In this document: positions 7,187-16,006 of the stretch, in pieces
Numbering within the stretch: the first letter of the stretch is position 1
Layout of the letters: each line of letters opens with the position of its first letter
NCBI GenBank assembly: GCA_937925605.1
Contig: CALALV010000082.1
Span: forward strand, 1 to 28,936
Source: an uncultured Woeseia sp.
GTDB lineage: Bacteria; Pseudomonadota; Gammaproteobacteria; Steroidobacterales; Woeseiaceae
DNA: 28,936 nucleotides
Reading direction: 5' to 3'
The notes under the pieces: model-generated
Told to the model about the DNA's origin: nothing
The model's database searches: none
Seen by the model: only the letters and a program-made list of their open reading frames with translations
Made by a program: the position numbers and the translations under genes

Positions 7187-9963
7187 GAAAACTTGGGTGG
7201 CTGGCTATCGTGCTCAGCACCGTCGCGATGGCGGGCTGCGGCATGCTGGTGTCCGACGAGGAGCACCTGTCCGCGGCCGCCGCGCTGATGGACGAGGGCG
7301 ATTACCGCGCCGCGGAAATCCGCGTGAAGAAGGTACTCGGCCGCAGTCCGGACAACGCGGCAGCCCGCCTGCGACTGGCGCGGATCCACCTGGGACTGAA
7401 CGACGTCGCGAGCGCAACGAAGGAACTCGAGCGCGCCGAGGAGCTCGGCTCCCCGGCAGCCGAGGTAGCGCGGCTGCGACTGCGACTGCTGGCGGCGCAG
7501 GGCCAGTACACCGAATTGCTGGCAGCGCTCGGCATGCTGTCCGATGAACTGCCGGAGGCGACGCAGCTCGAGTTCCGCGGGCTCGCCCTGGTCGGCCTGC
7601 GCAACGGCGAGGCCGCGGAGGAGACCTATCGCGCCTGGCTGGCATTGGAGCCGCAGAACAACGACGCCGCGGTCGGGCTGGCCAAGGCACGCGCGATCCA
7701 GGGCGAGATCGACGAGGCGCTCGCCGCGCTCGACGCGGTCGTTGCCAGCGATCCCGGGCATGCCGACGCCTGGCTCGGGCTCGCCAACCTGAATTACAGC
7801 CGCAGCGAATACGCCAAAGCGCGCGATGCCTACCGGTCGTCGCTTGCCGCCCAGCAGCCGCAGTCCGATGTGCAGCGCACGATCATCACGCTGATCGGCC
7901 TGGCCGACGCGGACCTGATGCTGCAGGACGCGAACTCGGCGCGCACGACGGTCGACCTGCTGTCCCGCTACGCCCCCGACGCGCCGCAGACGCTGATGCA
8001 GGCGGCGCGGCTCGCCCAGCTGGAGCAACGTTTCGCCGAGTCCGCCAGGATCCTGCAGAAGCTCGACCAGATGCTGCCCGACAACCTGCGCGTGCTGACG
8101 ATGCTGGCGGTGGCGCAGTGGCGCCTCGGCAACGTGCAGCAGGCGGCCAGCCACCTGTCGCGGGTCATCGCGCTGTCGCCGAACAACCTGCACGCCCGCA
8201 AGATGCTCGCCCAGTTGCAGCTGCAGCAGTCCGACACGGCGGCCGCGCTGAACACGCTGGACCCGCTGCTCGACCTCCAGGAGGGCGACCCGGAGCTGTA
8301 CGGCCTGCTCGCGATCGCCGACCTGCAGAGTGGCGACGCCGGGCGGGCGATCGAGCGCCTCCGGGCCGCGTTGCGGTTGAATCCCGACGATCGCGACAGC
8401 CGCTTCCAGCTGGCGGAAGTATTCCTGCGCACCGGTCAGCCGGGCGAGGCTGTCGAGGTCGTGGCCGCTTTGCCGGCGACTGCGTCGGGCGGCGACTTCC
8501 GGCGCGAACGAATCCTGCTCGCGGCCTACGATCAGCTGCGCGAGACGACGACGGCCGCCGCGCTGGTCGAGCGCCTCGCCGGGCTTTCGCCCCCGGACCC
8601 CGCGGCATTGAACCTGGCTGCGGAATTCCGCATCCAGACCGGCCGCACCCGCGAGGGCCGTGCCTTGCTCGAACGCTCGCGCGAGGTAGACCCGGAGAAC
8701 ATCGACACGCTGCTGCGACTTGCGCAGCTCGAGATCAGCGAAAACCGCCCCGAATCGGCACGCTCGCTGTACGAGTCCGTCGGCCACCTCGACGCCGACA
8801 ACCTGGCGGGGCTCGTCGGCATGGCCCGGGTCTCGCTGGACAGCGGCGACGAGCGTGCCGCGATCGAGTTCCTGCAGCTGGCCGCCGACGCCCACCCGGC
8901 CGAGGTCATTCCGCGCGTGCTGCTGGCACGTACCTACTACGAGACCGGCAATCTCGACGCGGCCGAGTCGCTGGCGCGGGAAGTCGTGCAGCTGGACCCG
9001 CGCAATGCCGCCGTGAATCGTTCCCTCGGCCGGCTGCTGATGCAGGTCGGCGCGCTCGAGGAGGCCCGGGCGCAGTTCCAGCTGGCGGCCGAGAACGCGC
9101 CGCGCTCGCTGCCCGCGCTGCTCGACCTGGCGCACTTCCTGATCGCGCAGGGCGAGCACGGCGCGGCGCGCGCCGCGCTCGAGCGTGCCGTGGCACTCGA
9201 GCCGGGCTCGCGCTCCGCGCAGGCGGCGCTGGTCTTTGTTGATATTGCGCAGGGTCGCGCCGGCGCCGCCGCCGAGCGGCTCGCGCTGCTGCGCGAGGCA
9301 TACCCGGGCGACGTAGCGCTGCGCATCATGCAGGGCGAGGTCCTGTTCGCCGAGGCGCGTTACCGCGAAGCGGCCGCGGAGTTTTCGCGGGCCGTGGCCG
9401 AGGGGGCGGGGCTCAACACGGTGCTGCGCCAGGTCGAGTCGCTGCGGCGCGCCGATGCCGGCGCCGACGCCCTGCAGCCGCTCGAGCGCTACAGCGACGA
9501 CAACCCCGAAGACCTGCGGGCACTGTCGCTGCTTGCACAGCTTTACCAGCAGCAGGGCGACGGCGACCGGGCGCGGGCCGTCTACGAGCAGGTGCTCGCC
9601 TCGCGGCCGCAGGACCCGGTGCTGCTGAACAACCTCGCCTGGGAATACCACCAGGCCGGCGACTACGGCCAGGCGCGTGCGCTCGCCGAGAAGGCCCACG
9701 AGCTGCAACCGGCGTCCGGCAACATCGCCGACACGCTGGGGTGGATTTACCGTAGTATTGGAGAACTCGAAAAAAGCATAACAATGCTTCGCAAAGCCGT
9801 AGAACTTGCGCCAAATAATGCCGAAATCCGCTACCACCTCGCCGCCGCGCTCGCCGACGCGGGCGAGAGCGCCGAGGCCGCGCGGATTCTTTCAGAAATA
9901 CTAGAATCGAATCAGGTATTTACCTCGCGCGTCGAGGCGGAAGCACTGCTTGCGAAGCTGTAA
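7183..9963 (+). CDS. prsT: XrtA/PEP-CTERM system TPR-repeat lipoprotein PrsT
   Basis: A 926-aa lipoprotein made almost entirely of tetratricopeptide repeats. PrsT proteins accompany xrtA and are thought to scaffold periplasmic EPS or protein-sorting complexes; exact function is unproven. The N-terminus has a short lipoprotein signal with AMAGC, lipidated Cys at residue 19. About 34-residue helical repeats rich in A, L, E and R continue to the end, with typical consensus turns such as PNNAE and PGDV. The start codon overlaps the xrtA stop (ATGA), implying translational coupling. The 3' end (about 9743-9830 and 9885-9925) is noticeably AT-richer than the rest of the gene and uses different codons, although the reading frame and TPR pattern continue intact. 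Confidence 0.93.
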   Translation: MRKLGWLAIVLSTVAMAGCGMLVSDEEHLSAAAALMDEGDYRAAEIRVKKVLGRSPDNAAARLRLARIHLGLNDVASATKELERAEELGSPAAEVARLRLRLLAAQGQYTELLAALGMLSDELPEATQLEFRGLALVGLRNGEAAEETYRAWLALEPQNNDAAVGLAKARAIQGEIDEALAALDAVVASDPGHADAWLGLANLNYSRSEYAKARDAYRSSLAAQQPQSDVQRTIITLIGLADADLMLQDANSARTTVDLLSRYAPDAPQTLMQAARLAQLEQRFAESARILQKLDQMLPDNLRVLTMLAVAQWRLGNVQQAASHLSRVIALSPNNLHARKMLAQLQLQQSDTAAALNTLDPLLDLQEGDPELYGLLAIADLQSGDAGRAIERLRAALRLNPDDRDSRFQLAEVFLRTGQPGEAVEVVAALPATASGGDFRRERILLAAYDQLRETTTAAALVERLAGLSPPDPAALNLAAEFRIQTGRTREGRALLERSREVDPENIDTLLRLAQLEISENRPESARSLYESVGHLDADNLAGLVGMARVSLDSGDERAAIEFLQLAADAHPAEVIPRVLLARTYYETGNLDAAESLAREVVQLDPRNAAVNRSLGRLLMQVGALEEARAQFQLAAENAPRSLPALLDLAHFLIAQGEHGAARAALERAVALEPGSRSAQAALVFVDIAQGRAGAAAERLALLREAYPGDVALRIMQGEVLFAEARYREAAAEFSRAVAEGAGLNTVLRQVESLRRADAGADALQPLERYSDDNPEDLRALSLLAQLYQQQGDGDRARAVYEQVLASRPQDPVLLNNLAWEYHQAGDYGQARALAEKAHELQPASGNIADTLGWIYRSIGELEKSITMLRKAVELAPNNAEIRYHLAAALADAGESAEAARILSEILESNQVFTSRVEAEALLAKL

Positions 9964-10610
9964 TGACGAGGAGACAGACCATCGTGACGGATGCCCCCTT
10001 TATTCGCTCCATTGCCGCCCGGCTGGCGGCTCTCGGCGGCTGCCTGCTGCTCGCTGCCTGTGCCGGCGGTCCGACGATACCGGCAGAACAGTGCCCGGTA
10101 CCGCGCGCAAGCCTCGAGGATTATGTCATTGGCCCGGGCGATTCCCTGCAGATCGTCGTCTGGCGCAACGAGGAACTGTCCACCACGATCCCGGTGCGCC
10201 CGGACGGCAAGATCACGACCCCGCTGGTCGACGACATGGTCGCCTCCGGCAAGACGCCCTCGCAGCTCGGCGCCGACATGGAAGAGGTGCTGGGCGAGTA
10301 CCTGCGGACGCCCGAAGTGAGCGTCATCGTGACCCAGCAGGGCGTCACCAACCAGATCCAGGTCGTCGGCGAGGTCGCCTCGCCGCAGGCGCTGTCCTAC
10401 CGCGAGAACCTGCGCGTGCTCGACCTCGTCGTCGCCGTCGGCGGCTTGAGCGATTTCGCCGCCGGCAACCGCGCAAACCTCGTACGCCAGACCGCTAATG
10501 GCCAGGTCGAGTGCCGCGTCCGCATCAAGCGGCTGATGGCCGGCGACATGAGCCAGAACATCAACGTGTATCCCGGCGACGTGCTGGTGATCCCGGAGAC
10601 CCGTTTCTGA
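9963..10610 (+). CDS. Polysaccharide export lipoprotein, Wza/EpsE family
   Basis: Periplasmic/outer-membrane protein that forms or feeds the channel through which EPS leaves the cell. As annotated from ATG 9963 (sharing one base with the prsT TAA) it is 215 aa with lipobox LLAAC (Cys33). A Poly_export domain starts at YVIGPGDSLQIVVW, followed by an SLBB domain (IQVVGEV onward) ending with the usual PGDVLVIPE. It is the short form of the family, with one SLBB domain and no C-terminal transmembrane helix, as in XrtA loci. An alternative GTG start at 9984 has a better ribosome site (GAGGAGA at 9968-9974) and gives 208 aa with the same lipobox; I cannot choose decisively. The outer-membrane step probably involves the barrel protein at 13188. 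Confidence 0.92.
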   Translation: MTRRQTIVTDAPFIRSIAARLAALGGCLLLAACAGGPTIPAEQCPVPRASLEDYVIGPGDSLQIVVWRNEELSTTIPVRPDGKITTPLVDDMVASGKTPSQLGADMEEVLGEYLRTPEVSVIVTQQGVTNQIQVVGEVASPQALSYRENLRVLDLVVAVGGLSDFAAGNRANLVRQTANGQVECRVRIKRLMAGDMSQNINVYPGDVLVIPETRF

Positions 10611-12205
10611 TGCAGGATCTCGTCCAACAAATCCGTCGCGAAATCCGCGGCACCTGGCGCTACCGCTGGTACGCGATGGCGGCGGCGTGGCTGATCTGCC
10701 TGCTCGGCTGGGGCTTCGTCCTGTCGATGCCGGATATCTACCAGGCGAACGCGCGCGTCTACGTCGACGCCGACTCGAGGCTCGCCGAGGTCGTCGGCCA
10801 GGTCGGCGTTCCGCCCGGCGTCGGCTCGCGCGTCTTCGTCGTGCGCCAGGCCATGCTCGGACGACCGCAGCTCGAGCGCGTCGCACGCGAAACCGATCTC
10901 GACCTGCGGGCCACGAACGAGGAAGAGAAGGAAATGCTGCTCGCGTCGCTGCGCGAGAAAATCAGCGTCACGACCGGCCGCAGCTCTAACCAGGCGCAGA
11001 ACCTGTACTCGATCAGCTTCGAGGATCACGACCGGGCGATGGCGATCTCGGTCGTGCAGACGCTGCTCGATACCTTCGTCGAGGACGTACTCGAGCTGAA
11101 GCAGCGCGGCGCCGCAGAGGTCTCGGGTTACCTGCAGGATCAGCTGTCGCACTACGCCGGGCTGCTGTCACAGTCCGAAGCCAACCTCGCGGACTTCAAG
11201 AAGCGTTACGTCGGCCTGCTGCCCGGCGAAAACGGCGGCATCTTCGAGAAGTTGCAGATGGAAATGGACACGCTGAAGCAGCTGCGCCTGGACCTGCAGA
11301 TCGAGCAGGACCGGCGCGACGAGCTGCGTCGCCAGCTGACCACGACCAACGCGATGCTGCCCGAAGGCGCCGAGGGCGCGCTCGGCGTCGGCGTGCCCGG
11401 CGGCGAAACGGCCGCCGCGATCAAGGCGCTGCAGGCGCGGCGTGCGGAGCTGCTGCTGACGTTCACCGAGAAACACCCGGACGTGATCGCGATCGACGAG
11501 CAGCTCGAGCAGCTGGCCGCCCAGCGGCGGGCCGAGCTCGAGGCGCTCAGGGCTTCGGGCAACGGCATGGAGGGCGTGGCCAACGCGACCAACCCGGTTT
11601 ACCAGAACGCGCAGATCGCGCTGAACGAGGCGGGCGTGAAGATCGCCGGGCTGCGTAGCCAGATCGCGCAGCGCGAGGCAATCGTCAACACGCTGAACTC
11701 GCAAATCAACACGATCCCGGAGATCGAGGCCGAGTACTCGCAGCTGACCCGCGACTACGACCAGTATCGCTCGCTGTACAACGAACTCCTGCTGCAGAAG
11801 GAGCGCGAGCGCCTCGGCTCCGTCGGCGAGGAGCGCGACGTCGTCAGCTTCAACGTCGTCGAGCCGCCGTCGGCGACGTTCGACCCGGTCGCGCCGCAGC
11901 GCGGCATCCTGCTGATCGGTGTGCTGATCGCCGGCCTCGGTGCCGGCGGCGCGCTGGCCTTCCTGGTTCACCAGCTCAACCCGGTGTTCCACGACGCCGA
12001 GACGCTGCAGCGGATCGCCGGGCGCCCGATCCTGGGCGTCGTCAGCCGGACCTGGCTGGAGCGGGTGCGCGCGGGGCGGCGCATGGACGTGACCAAGTTC
12101 GCCGCGGCTGCAGCCGGGCTGGTCGCGCTGTTCCTGTGCGCGGTGATGTTCCAGGAGCCGGGCACGGAGCTCGTGCGCACGTTGATGATGGCGGCCAGCG
12201 GATGA
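10610..12205 (+). CDS. XrtA-system polysaccharide chain-length determinant (Wzz/EpsF type)
   Basis: Inner-membrane polysaccharide co-polymerase that controls EPS chain length with the downstream tyrosine kinase. From ATG 10610 (TGATG overlap with the export gene) it has 531 aa. A first membrane helix lies at about 20-39, then the Wzz domain (DIYQANARVYVD). A long helical, coiled-coil-rich periplasmic region spans roughly 160-415 and ends in a GNVR-like stretch (EAEYSQLTRDY). A second helix is at about 432-453, a cytoplasmic segment follows, and an extra C-terminal hydrophobic helix is at about 496-514. The reading frame is open upstream of 10610, but the coupled start is preferred because it directly precedes the conserved N-terminal helix. 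The kinase domain is a separate gene, as is usual in XrtA loci. Confidence 0.92.
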   Translation: MQDLVQQIRREIRGTWRYRWYAMAAAWLICLLGWGFVLSMPDIYQANARVYVDADSRLAEVVGQVGVPPGVGSRVFVVRQAMLGRPQLERVARETDLDLRATNEEEKEMLLASLREKISVTTGRSSNQAQNLYSISFEDHDRAMAISVVQTLLDTFVEDVLELKQRGAAEVSGYLQDQLSHYAGLLSQSEANLADFKKRYVGLLPGENGGIFEKLQMEMDTLKQLRLDLQIEQDRRDELRRQLTTTNAMLPEGAEGALGVGVPGGETAAAIKALQARRAELLLTFTEKHPDVIAIDEQLEQLAAQRRAELEALRASGNGMEGVANATNPVYQNAQIALNEAGVKIAGLRSQIAQREAIVNTLNSQINTIPEIEAEYSQLTRDYDQYRSLYNELLLQKERERLGSVGEERDVVSFNVVEPPSATFDPVAPQRGILLIGVLIAGLGAGGALAFLVHQLNPVFHDAETLQRIAGRPILGVVSRTWLERVRAGRRMDVTKFAAAAAGLVALFLCAVMFQEPGTELVRTLMMAASG

Positions 12206-12218
12206 GCAGGAGACAGGG

Positions 12219-13166
12219 ATGAGCAAGATCCAGGAAGCATTGCGCCGAATCCAGTCCGCGAAGCCCGGCGGCGTGCCGCGCCCGACGGCGGACCGCGAGG
12301 CGGAATTGCAGATCGCGAAGCTCGCCGCGCGGCAGGCGCAGGCCGAGGGCGCGGTGCCGTGCTTTTCGCAGTCCGCGCATACGCTGCACGTCGACGCAGA
12401 TGCGCTGCGCGATGCCGGGCTGATCCCGCCGGACGAGGATTCCAACCAGCTTGCCGCCCAGTACCGGCAGATCAAGCGGCCGCTGATCCGGCACGCGTTC
12501 GGCAAGCGCGCCACGAAAGTCGCGGACGGCAACCTGATCATGATCACCAGCGCGCTGTCGGGCGAAGGCAAGACCTTTACCAGCATCAACCTGGCGCTGA
12601 GCATGGCGCGCGAGCGCGATCACTCGGTGATCCTGGTCGACGCGGACGTCGCGAAGCCGCACATCAGCCGGATCTTCGGCATTGCCGAAGAGCCCGGCCT
12701 GCTGGACGCCATCGAGGATGCCGGGCGCAGCGTCGCCGAGCTGATCATGCCGACGGACATCGACGGCCTGTACGTGCTGCCGGCCGGACAGCCGCGGCCG
12801 CACGCGACGGAGCTGCTGGCGAGTTCCCGCATGGAGCAGATCGTTCAGGAGCTCGGCACGATAACGCACGAACCGATTGTAATTTTCGACTCGCCTCCGC
12901 TGCTGCAGACCAGCGAGTCGAGCGTCGTTGCCAGTCTCGCCGGCCAGGTCGTGGTCGTCGTACGGGCCAATCACACGTCGCACGATGCGCTGCGCGCCGC
13001 GATGAAATCGCTGGGCCCGGACCGGGCCGTGAGCATGGTCCTGAACCAGTGCCGCGATGCAGGGCAGACATTCCAGTATGGCTACGGCTACAGCTCGGAA
13101 AAGTCCCGGTATCCGGACGAGGACCCGGGCGAGGCAACAGAGGTCGCCGAAGACGGCCGCCCGTAG
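12219..13166 (+). CDS. XrtA-associated tyrosine autokinase (CpsD/CapB family)
   Basis: Cytoplasmic bacterial tyrosine kinase that pairs with the chain-length protein and regulates EPS assembly by autophosphorylation cycles. The 315-aa protein has an N-terminal SKIQEALRR helix. The ATP site comprises Walker A SGEGKT (residues 114-119, Lys118), the BY-kinase Walker A' motif VILVDADVAKPH, and Walker B IVIFDSPPL. A tyrosine cluster near the C-terminus (QYGYGYSS and a later Tyr) is the likely autophosphorylation region. The ATG has AGGAGA upstream and follows the chain-length gene by 13 nt. Length and motif order fit the EpsG-like kinases of PEP-CTERM loci. Confidence 0.94.
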   Translation: MSKIQEALRRIQSAKPGGVPRPTADREAELQIAKLAARQAQAEGAVPCFSQSAHTLHVDADALRDAGLIPPDEDSNQLAAQYRQIKRPLIRHAFGKRATKVADGNLIMITSALSGEGKTFTSINLALSMARERDHSVILVDADVAKPHISRIFGIAEEPGLLDAIEDAGRSVAELIMPTDIDGLYVLPAGQPRPHATELLASSRMEQIVQELGTITHEPIVIFDSPPLLQTSESSVVASLAGQVVVVVRANHTSHDALRAAMKSLGPDRAVSMVLNQCRDAGQTFQYGYGYSSEKSRYPDEDPGEATEVAEDGRP

Positions 13167-13187
13167 CAATCCCCGGGGGAGACCAGC

Positions 13188-14498
13188 ATGAATAACTACA
13201 ACAAGCAGAACGCTACCGCTTCCGTCCTACTGGCCGCGCTACTGGCCGTCAGCATGCAGGCGCCGCAGGCGGCCGAATTGACCGGTGCGCTGAACGCCGG
13301 CGTCGGCACCAGCGACAACCTGCTGCGCACGCCGGACAACCAGCTGGACACGACGATCGCCTTCGTCGGCGCGGAGTTCGGCTACGTCGAGACCGGCAGC
13401 CGCCTCACTGCGAACATCGTCGTCAACGCGGACTACCTGACCTACGACGAAAGCTCGATCGACAACGAGTTGATCGGCGGTGCATCGGCCTTCGTGGACT
13501 ATTTCTTCGTCGAGGAGGTCTTCTGGCTGAATGCGCAGTACAACTTCGGCCAGCAGGTGTTCGACCCGCTGACGCCGATCCGGCCGGACAACCGCGAGGA
13601 CGTCAGCTTCGTGACGGCGGGCCCGGGCTTGTCGCTGCCGTTCGGCGACAACAACTCGCTGGATATCGAGGCCAACTACTCGACCGTGCGCTACGAGCTG
13701 CGAGCGAACGACAACGACCGCATCAACCTCGAGCTGGGCCTGAGTCGTGACGTCGGCGAAGGCAAGACGATCTCGCTGATCGGTTCCGAGGAGCAGGTCC
13801 GCTTCAGCGACGAGGTCATCAACCCGGACTTCAACCGGCAGGAGGCCTTCATTCGCTGGTCGTCGGTGTCGGTCCGCAACGTCATCGACATCGACGTCGG
13901 TTACAGCGAGCTCGAACTCGAGGACCTGAGCCGGCAGAGCTCCGGTTCGGTTTTCCGCTTCGACTGGACCCGCATCGTGTCGCCGTCGACGACGCTGACG
14001 TTCGGTGCCGGCTCGCGCTTCTCCGACCAGGGCGATATTTTCCGCTTCGCGCAGAACACGAGTTTCGACATTCGCGAGACCGAGGACGTTATCGGCACGG
14101 CGACGCCGTTCCGCAACAACTTCTTCAATGCGACCTACCTGCTCGAGCGCGAGCGGACCACGATCACGGTGGCGGCGCGCTGGTCGCAGGAGGACTACGA
14201 AGAGGAAAACACCTTCGACCGCGACGTCGGGCGCCTGAACGCGTCCGTCAGCCGCCAGCTGAGCCGCAAGATTACCGGCGAACTGTCCCTGATCTACTCG
14301 CAGCGGTCTTTCGATACGCTGAATCGCGATGACGACGACATGCTCTGGGAGCTGTCGTTCGGCTACCAGTTCAACCCGGCTCTCTCGGCGGCACTGAGCT
14401 ACCAGCGGCTCGATCGCAACAGCACGCTCGCGATCGATGAGTTCGGCGAGAACCGTATCTTCCTGACCTTTTCCTACGTGCCGAGATGGAGTCGATAG
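13188..14498 (+). CDS. PEP-CTERM-locus outer-membrane beta-barrel protein (TIGR03016-like)
   Basis: Predicted outer-membrane protein, 436 aa, probably the EPS exit pore or an associated barrel. A Sec signal peptide (hydrophobic about 12-22, cleavage near QAA-E at about 29) precedes a mature chain of alternating amphipathic beta-strands with many aromatic and acidic residues and no long hydrophobic helix. The mature chain opens with a GVGTSDNLLR segment; such N-terminal SDN-type segments are common in this family. It ends in a beta-strand, RIFLTFSYVPRW, with aromatic residues near the C-terminus. GGGGGA lies about 8 nt before the ATG. Its last 13 nt overlap the phosphoglycosyltransferase start. 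The position between tyrosine kinase and priming transferase matches XrtA loci. Exact role is inferred from context. Confidence 0.88.
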   Translation: MNNYNKQNATASVLLAALLAVSMQAPQAAELTGALNAGVGTSDNLLRTPDNQLDTTIAFVGAEFGYVETGSRLTANIVVNADYLTYDESSIDNELIGGASAFVDYFFVEEVFWLNAQYNFGQQVFDPLTPIRPDNREDVSFVTAGPGLSLPFGDNNSLDIEANYSTVRYELRANDNDRINLELGLSRDVGEGKTISLIGSEEQVRFSDEVINPDFNRQEAFIRWSSVSVRNVIDIDVGYSELELEDLSRQSSGSVFRFDWTRIVSPSTTLTFGAGSRFSDQGDIFRFAQNTSFDIRETEDVIGTATPFRNNFFNATYLLERERTTITVAARWSQEDYEEENTFDRDVGRLNASVSRQLSRKITGELSLIYSQRSFDTLNRDDDDMLWELSFGYQFNPALSAALSYQRLDRNSTLAIDEFGENRIFLTFSYVPRWSR

Positions 14499-15988
14499 AC
14501 CAGCGGACGCCCGCCCGGCGCGGGAGCCTTGCACGCGACGGCGCCGGCGGCCCTCGCGATCGCAGCCGGCTGCCCGCGTTCCACGCGAAGTCCGACTACC
14601 TGCGCCGCCTGCTGGTCATTCTCGACCTGTCGCTGCTGGCGCTCGTCTACAGCGTCACGCTGGAGCTGATGGCCTGGTTCCGGCCGCAGGCCTCCATCGA
14701 TATCACGGCTCACCTGGCCATGCTGCCCATCATCATGGCCGCGTTCGCGCTTGCGCGCGGCATCCTGGGCCGCCACCTGGACCTGGGGCGCTACACGCTG
14801 CGCCAGCAGCTCTTCTGCCTCAGTCGCGAACTCGTGATTGCGCTCGGCGTCGCGCTGGCGCTGATCTTCCTGCTGAAACTGCAGTATTTCAGTCGACTGT
14901 TCTTCGGCAGCTTCGCCCTGGCCTCGTTCAGCGTGCTCGCCGGCACGCGACTGTTCATCGTCTGGTGGTATTTCATCAAGAACGAGGAAGCGCAGGAAAA
15001 CTATCTCAACGTGCTGATCGTCGGTTCCGGCGCGCGCGCGCGCAGGCTCGCCGATCGCATCCGCTCGACCTACGAGTTCGGTACCAACGTGCTCGGGTTT
15101 CTCGATCCCCAGGGGGTATCGGCAGGCCGGCGCAAGGACGACGAGATCCTCGGTCACGTCGACGACATCAGCCGGATCCTGCGCGACTACGTCGTCGAGG
15201 AGGTCATCATCGCCGTGCCGCGCTCGCTGCTGGGCGACGTCCAGCCGATCGTCGATGCCTGCGAGGAAGAGGGCGTACACCTGCGCTTCATGGTCGACCT
15301 CTACGATCTCAAGCCGTCGCGGGTCAGGCTCGCCATGGTCGGCGATATACCGCTCGTTTCATTCGAGCCGGTCGCTCGCGACGAGCGGGCGCTGATCGTC
15401 AAGCGGATCTTCGACATCGTCGCGACGCTTGCCATGCTGCCGGTCCTGGTCCCGATTTTTGCAGTGACTGCGCTGGCGATCCGCCTCGACTCGCCCGGCC
15501 CGGTGTTCTTCACCCAGAAGCGCGTCGGCCTGCACAAGCGGCAGTTCGACATGGTGAAATTCCGCAGCATGGTGCAGGACGCCGAGGCGCGCATGCAGGA
15601 GATCGAGCACCTCAACGAGGCCGACGGCGCGAATTTCAAGATCAAGGAAGATCCGCGGATCACCCGCGTCGGCCGTTTCATCCGCAAGACCAGCATCGAC
15701 GAGTTGCCGCAGCTGATCAACGTGCTGAAAGGCGACATGAGCCTCGTCGGGCCGCGGCCGATGTCGCTGCGCGACGTATCGCTGTTCGACAAGGGCGTGC
15801 AGCGCAAGCGCTTCAGTGTCCGGCCCGGCATCACCGGGCTCTGGCAGGTGTCGGGGCGCGCCGACCTGCCGTTCGACCGCTGGATCGAGCTCGATCTCGA
15901 GTACATCGAGACCTGGTCCTTCTGGTTCGACATCAAGATCCTGTTCAAGACCATACCGGCGGTTCTCAAGGGCAGCGGCGCGGCCTGA
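14486..15988 (+). CDS. Priming undecaprenyl-phosphate sugar phosphotransferase (WcaJ/PssY type)
   Basis: Starts EPS synthesis by transferring a sugar-1-phosphate (commonly glucose or galactose) from a UDP-sugar to undecaprenyl phosphate on the inner membrane. The 500-aa polytopic form has about four N-terminal membrane helices (residues about 42-155), a Rossmann-like CoA_binding_3 domain (VLIVGSGARARRLA, about 172-290), and a C-terminal bacterial sugar transferase domain. That domain shows KRIFDIVATL, the reentrant hydrophobic segment, RVGLHKRQFDMVKFRSM, the SIDELPQL acidic pair, GDMSLVGPRP and RPGITGLWQVSGR. The ATG lies inside the barrel gene (13-nt overlap). XrtA loci usually carry a member of this family here (TIGR03013-like). 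Sugar specificity cannot be read from sequence. Confidence 0.94.
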   Translation: MESIDQRTPARRGSLARDGAGGPRDRSRLPAFHAKSDYLRRLLVILDLSLLALVYSVTLELMAWFRPQASIDITAHLAMLPIIMAAFALARGILGRHLDLGRYTLRQQLFCLSRELVIALGVALALIFLLKLQYFSRLFFGSFALASFSVLAGTRLFIVWWYFIKNEEAQENYLNVLIVGSGARARRLADRIRSTYEFGTNVLGFLDPQGVSAGRRKDDEILGHVDDISRILRDYVVEEVIIAVPRSLLGDVQPIVDACEEEGVHLRFMVDLYDLKPSRVRLAMVGDIPLVSFEPVARDERALIVKRIFDIVATLAMLPVLVPIFAVTALAIRLDSPGPVFFTQKRVGLHKRQFDMVKFRSMVQDAEARMQEIEHLNEADGANFKIKEDPRITRVGRFIRKTSIDELPQLINVLKGDMSLVGPRPMSLRDVSLFDKGVQRKRFSVRPGITGLWQVSGRADLPFDRWIELDLEYIETWSFWFDIKILFKTIPAVLKGSGAA

Positions 15989-16006
15989 GCCGCCCGGCAA
16001 CGCGGC

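Noticed and set aside
6832..9837. Very long open frame (about 1000 codons) on the minus strand opposite prsT and the end of xrtA
   Set aside because: Antisense open frames are expected opposite high-GC genes; the translation is rich in R, Q, H and V with no domain, while the plus strand has clear XrtA and TPR proteins.
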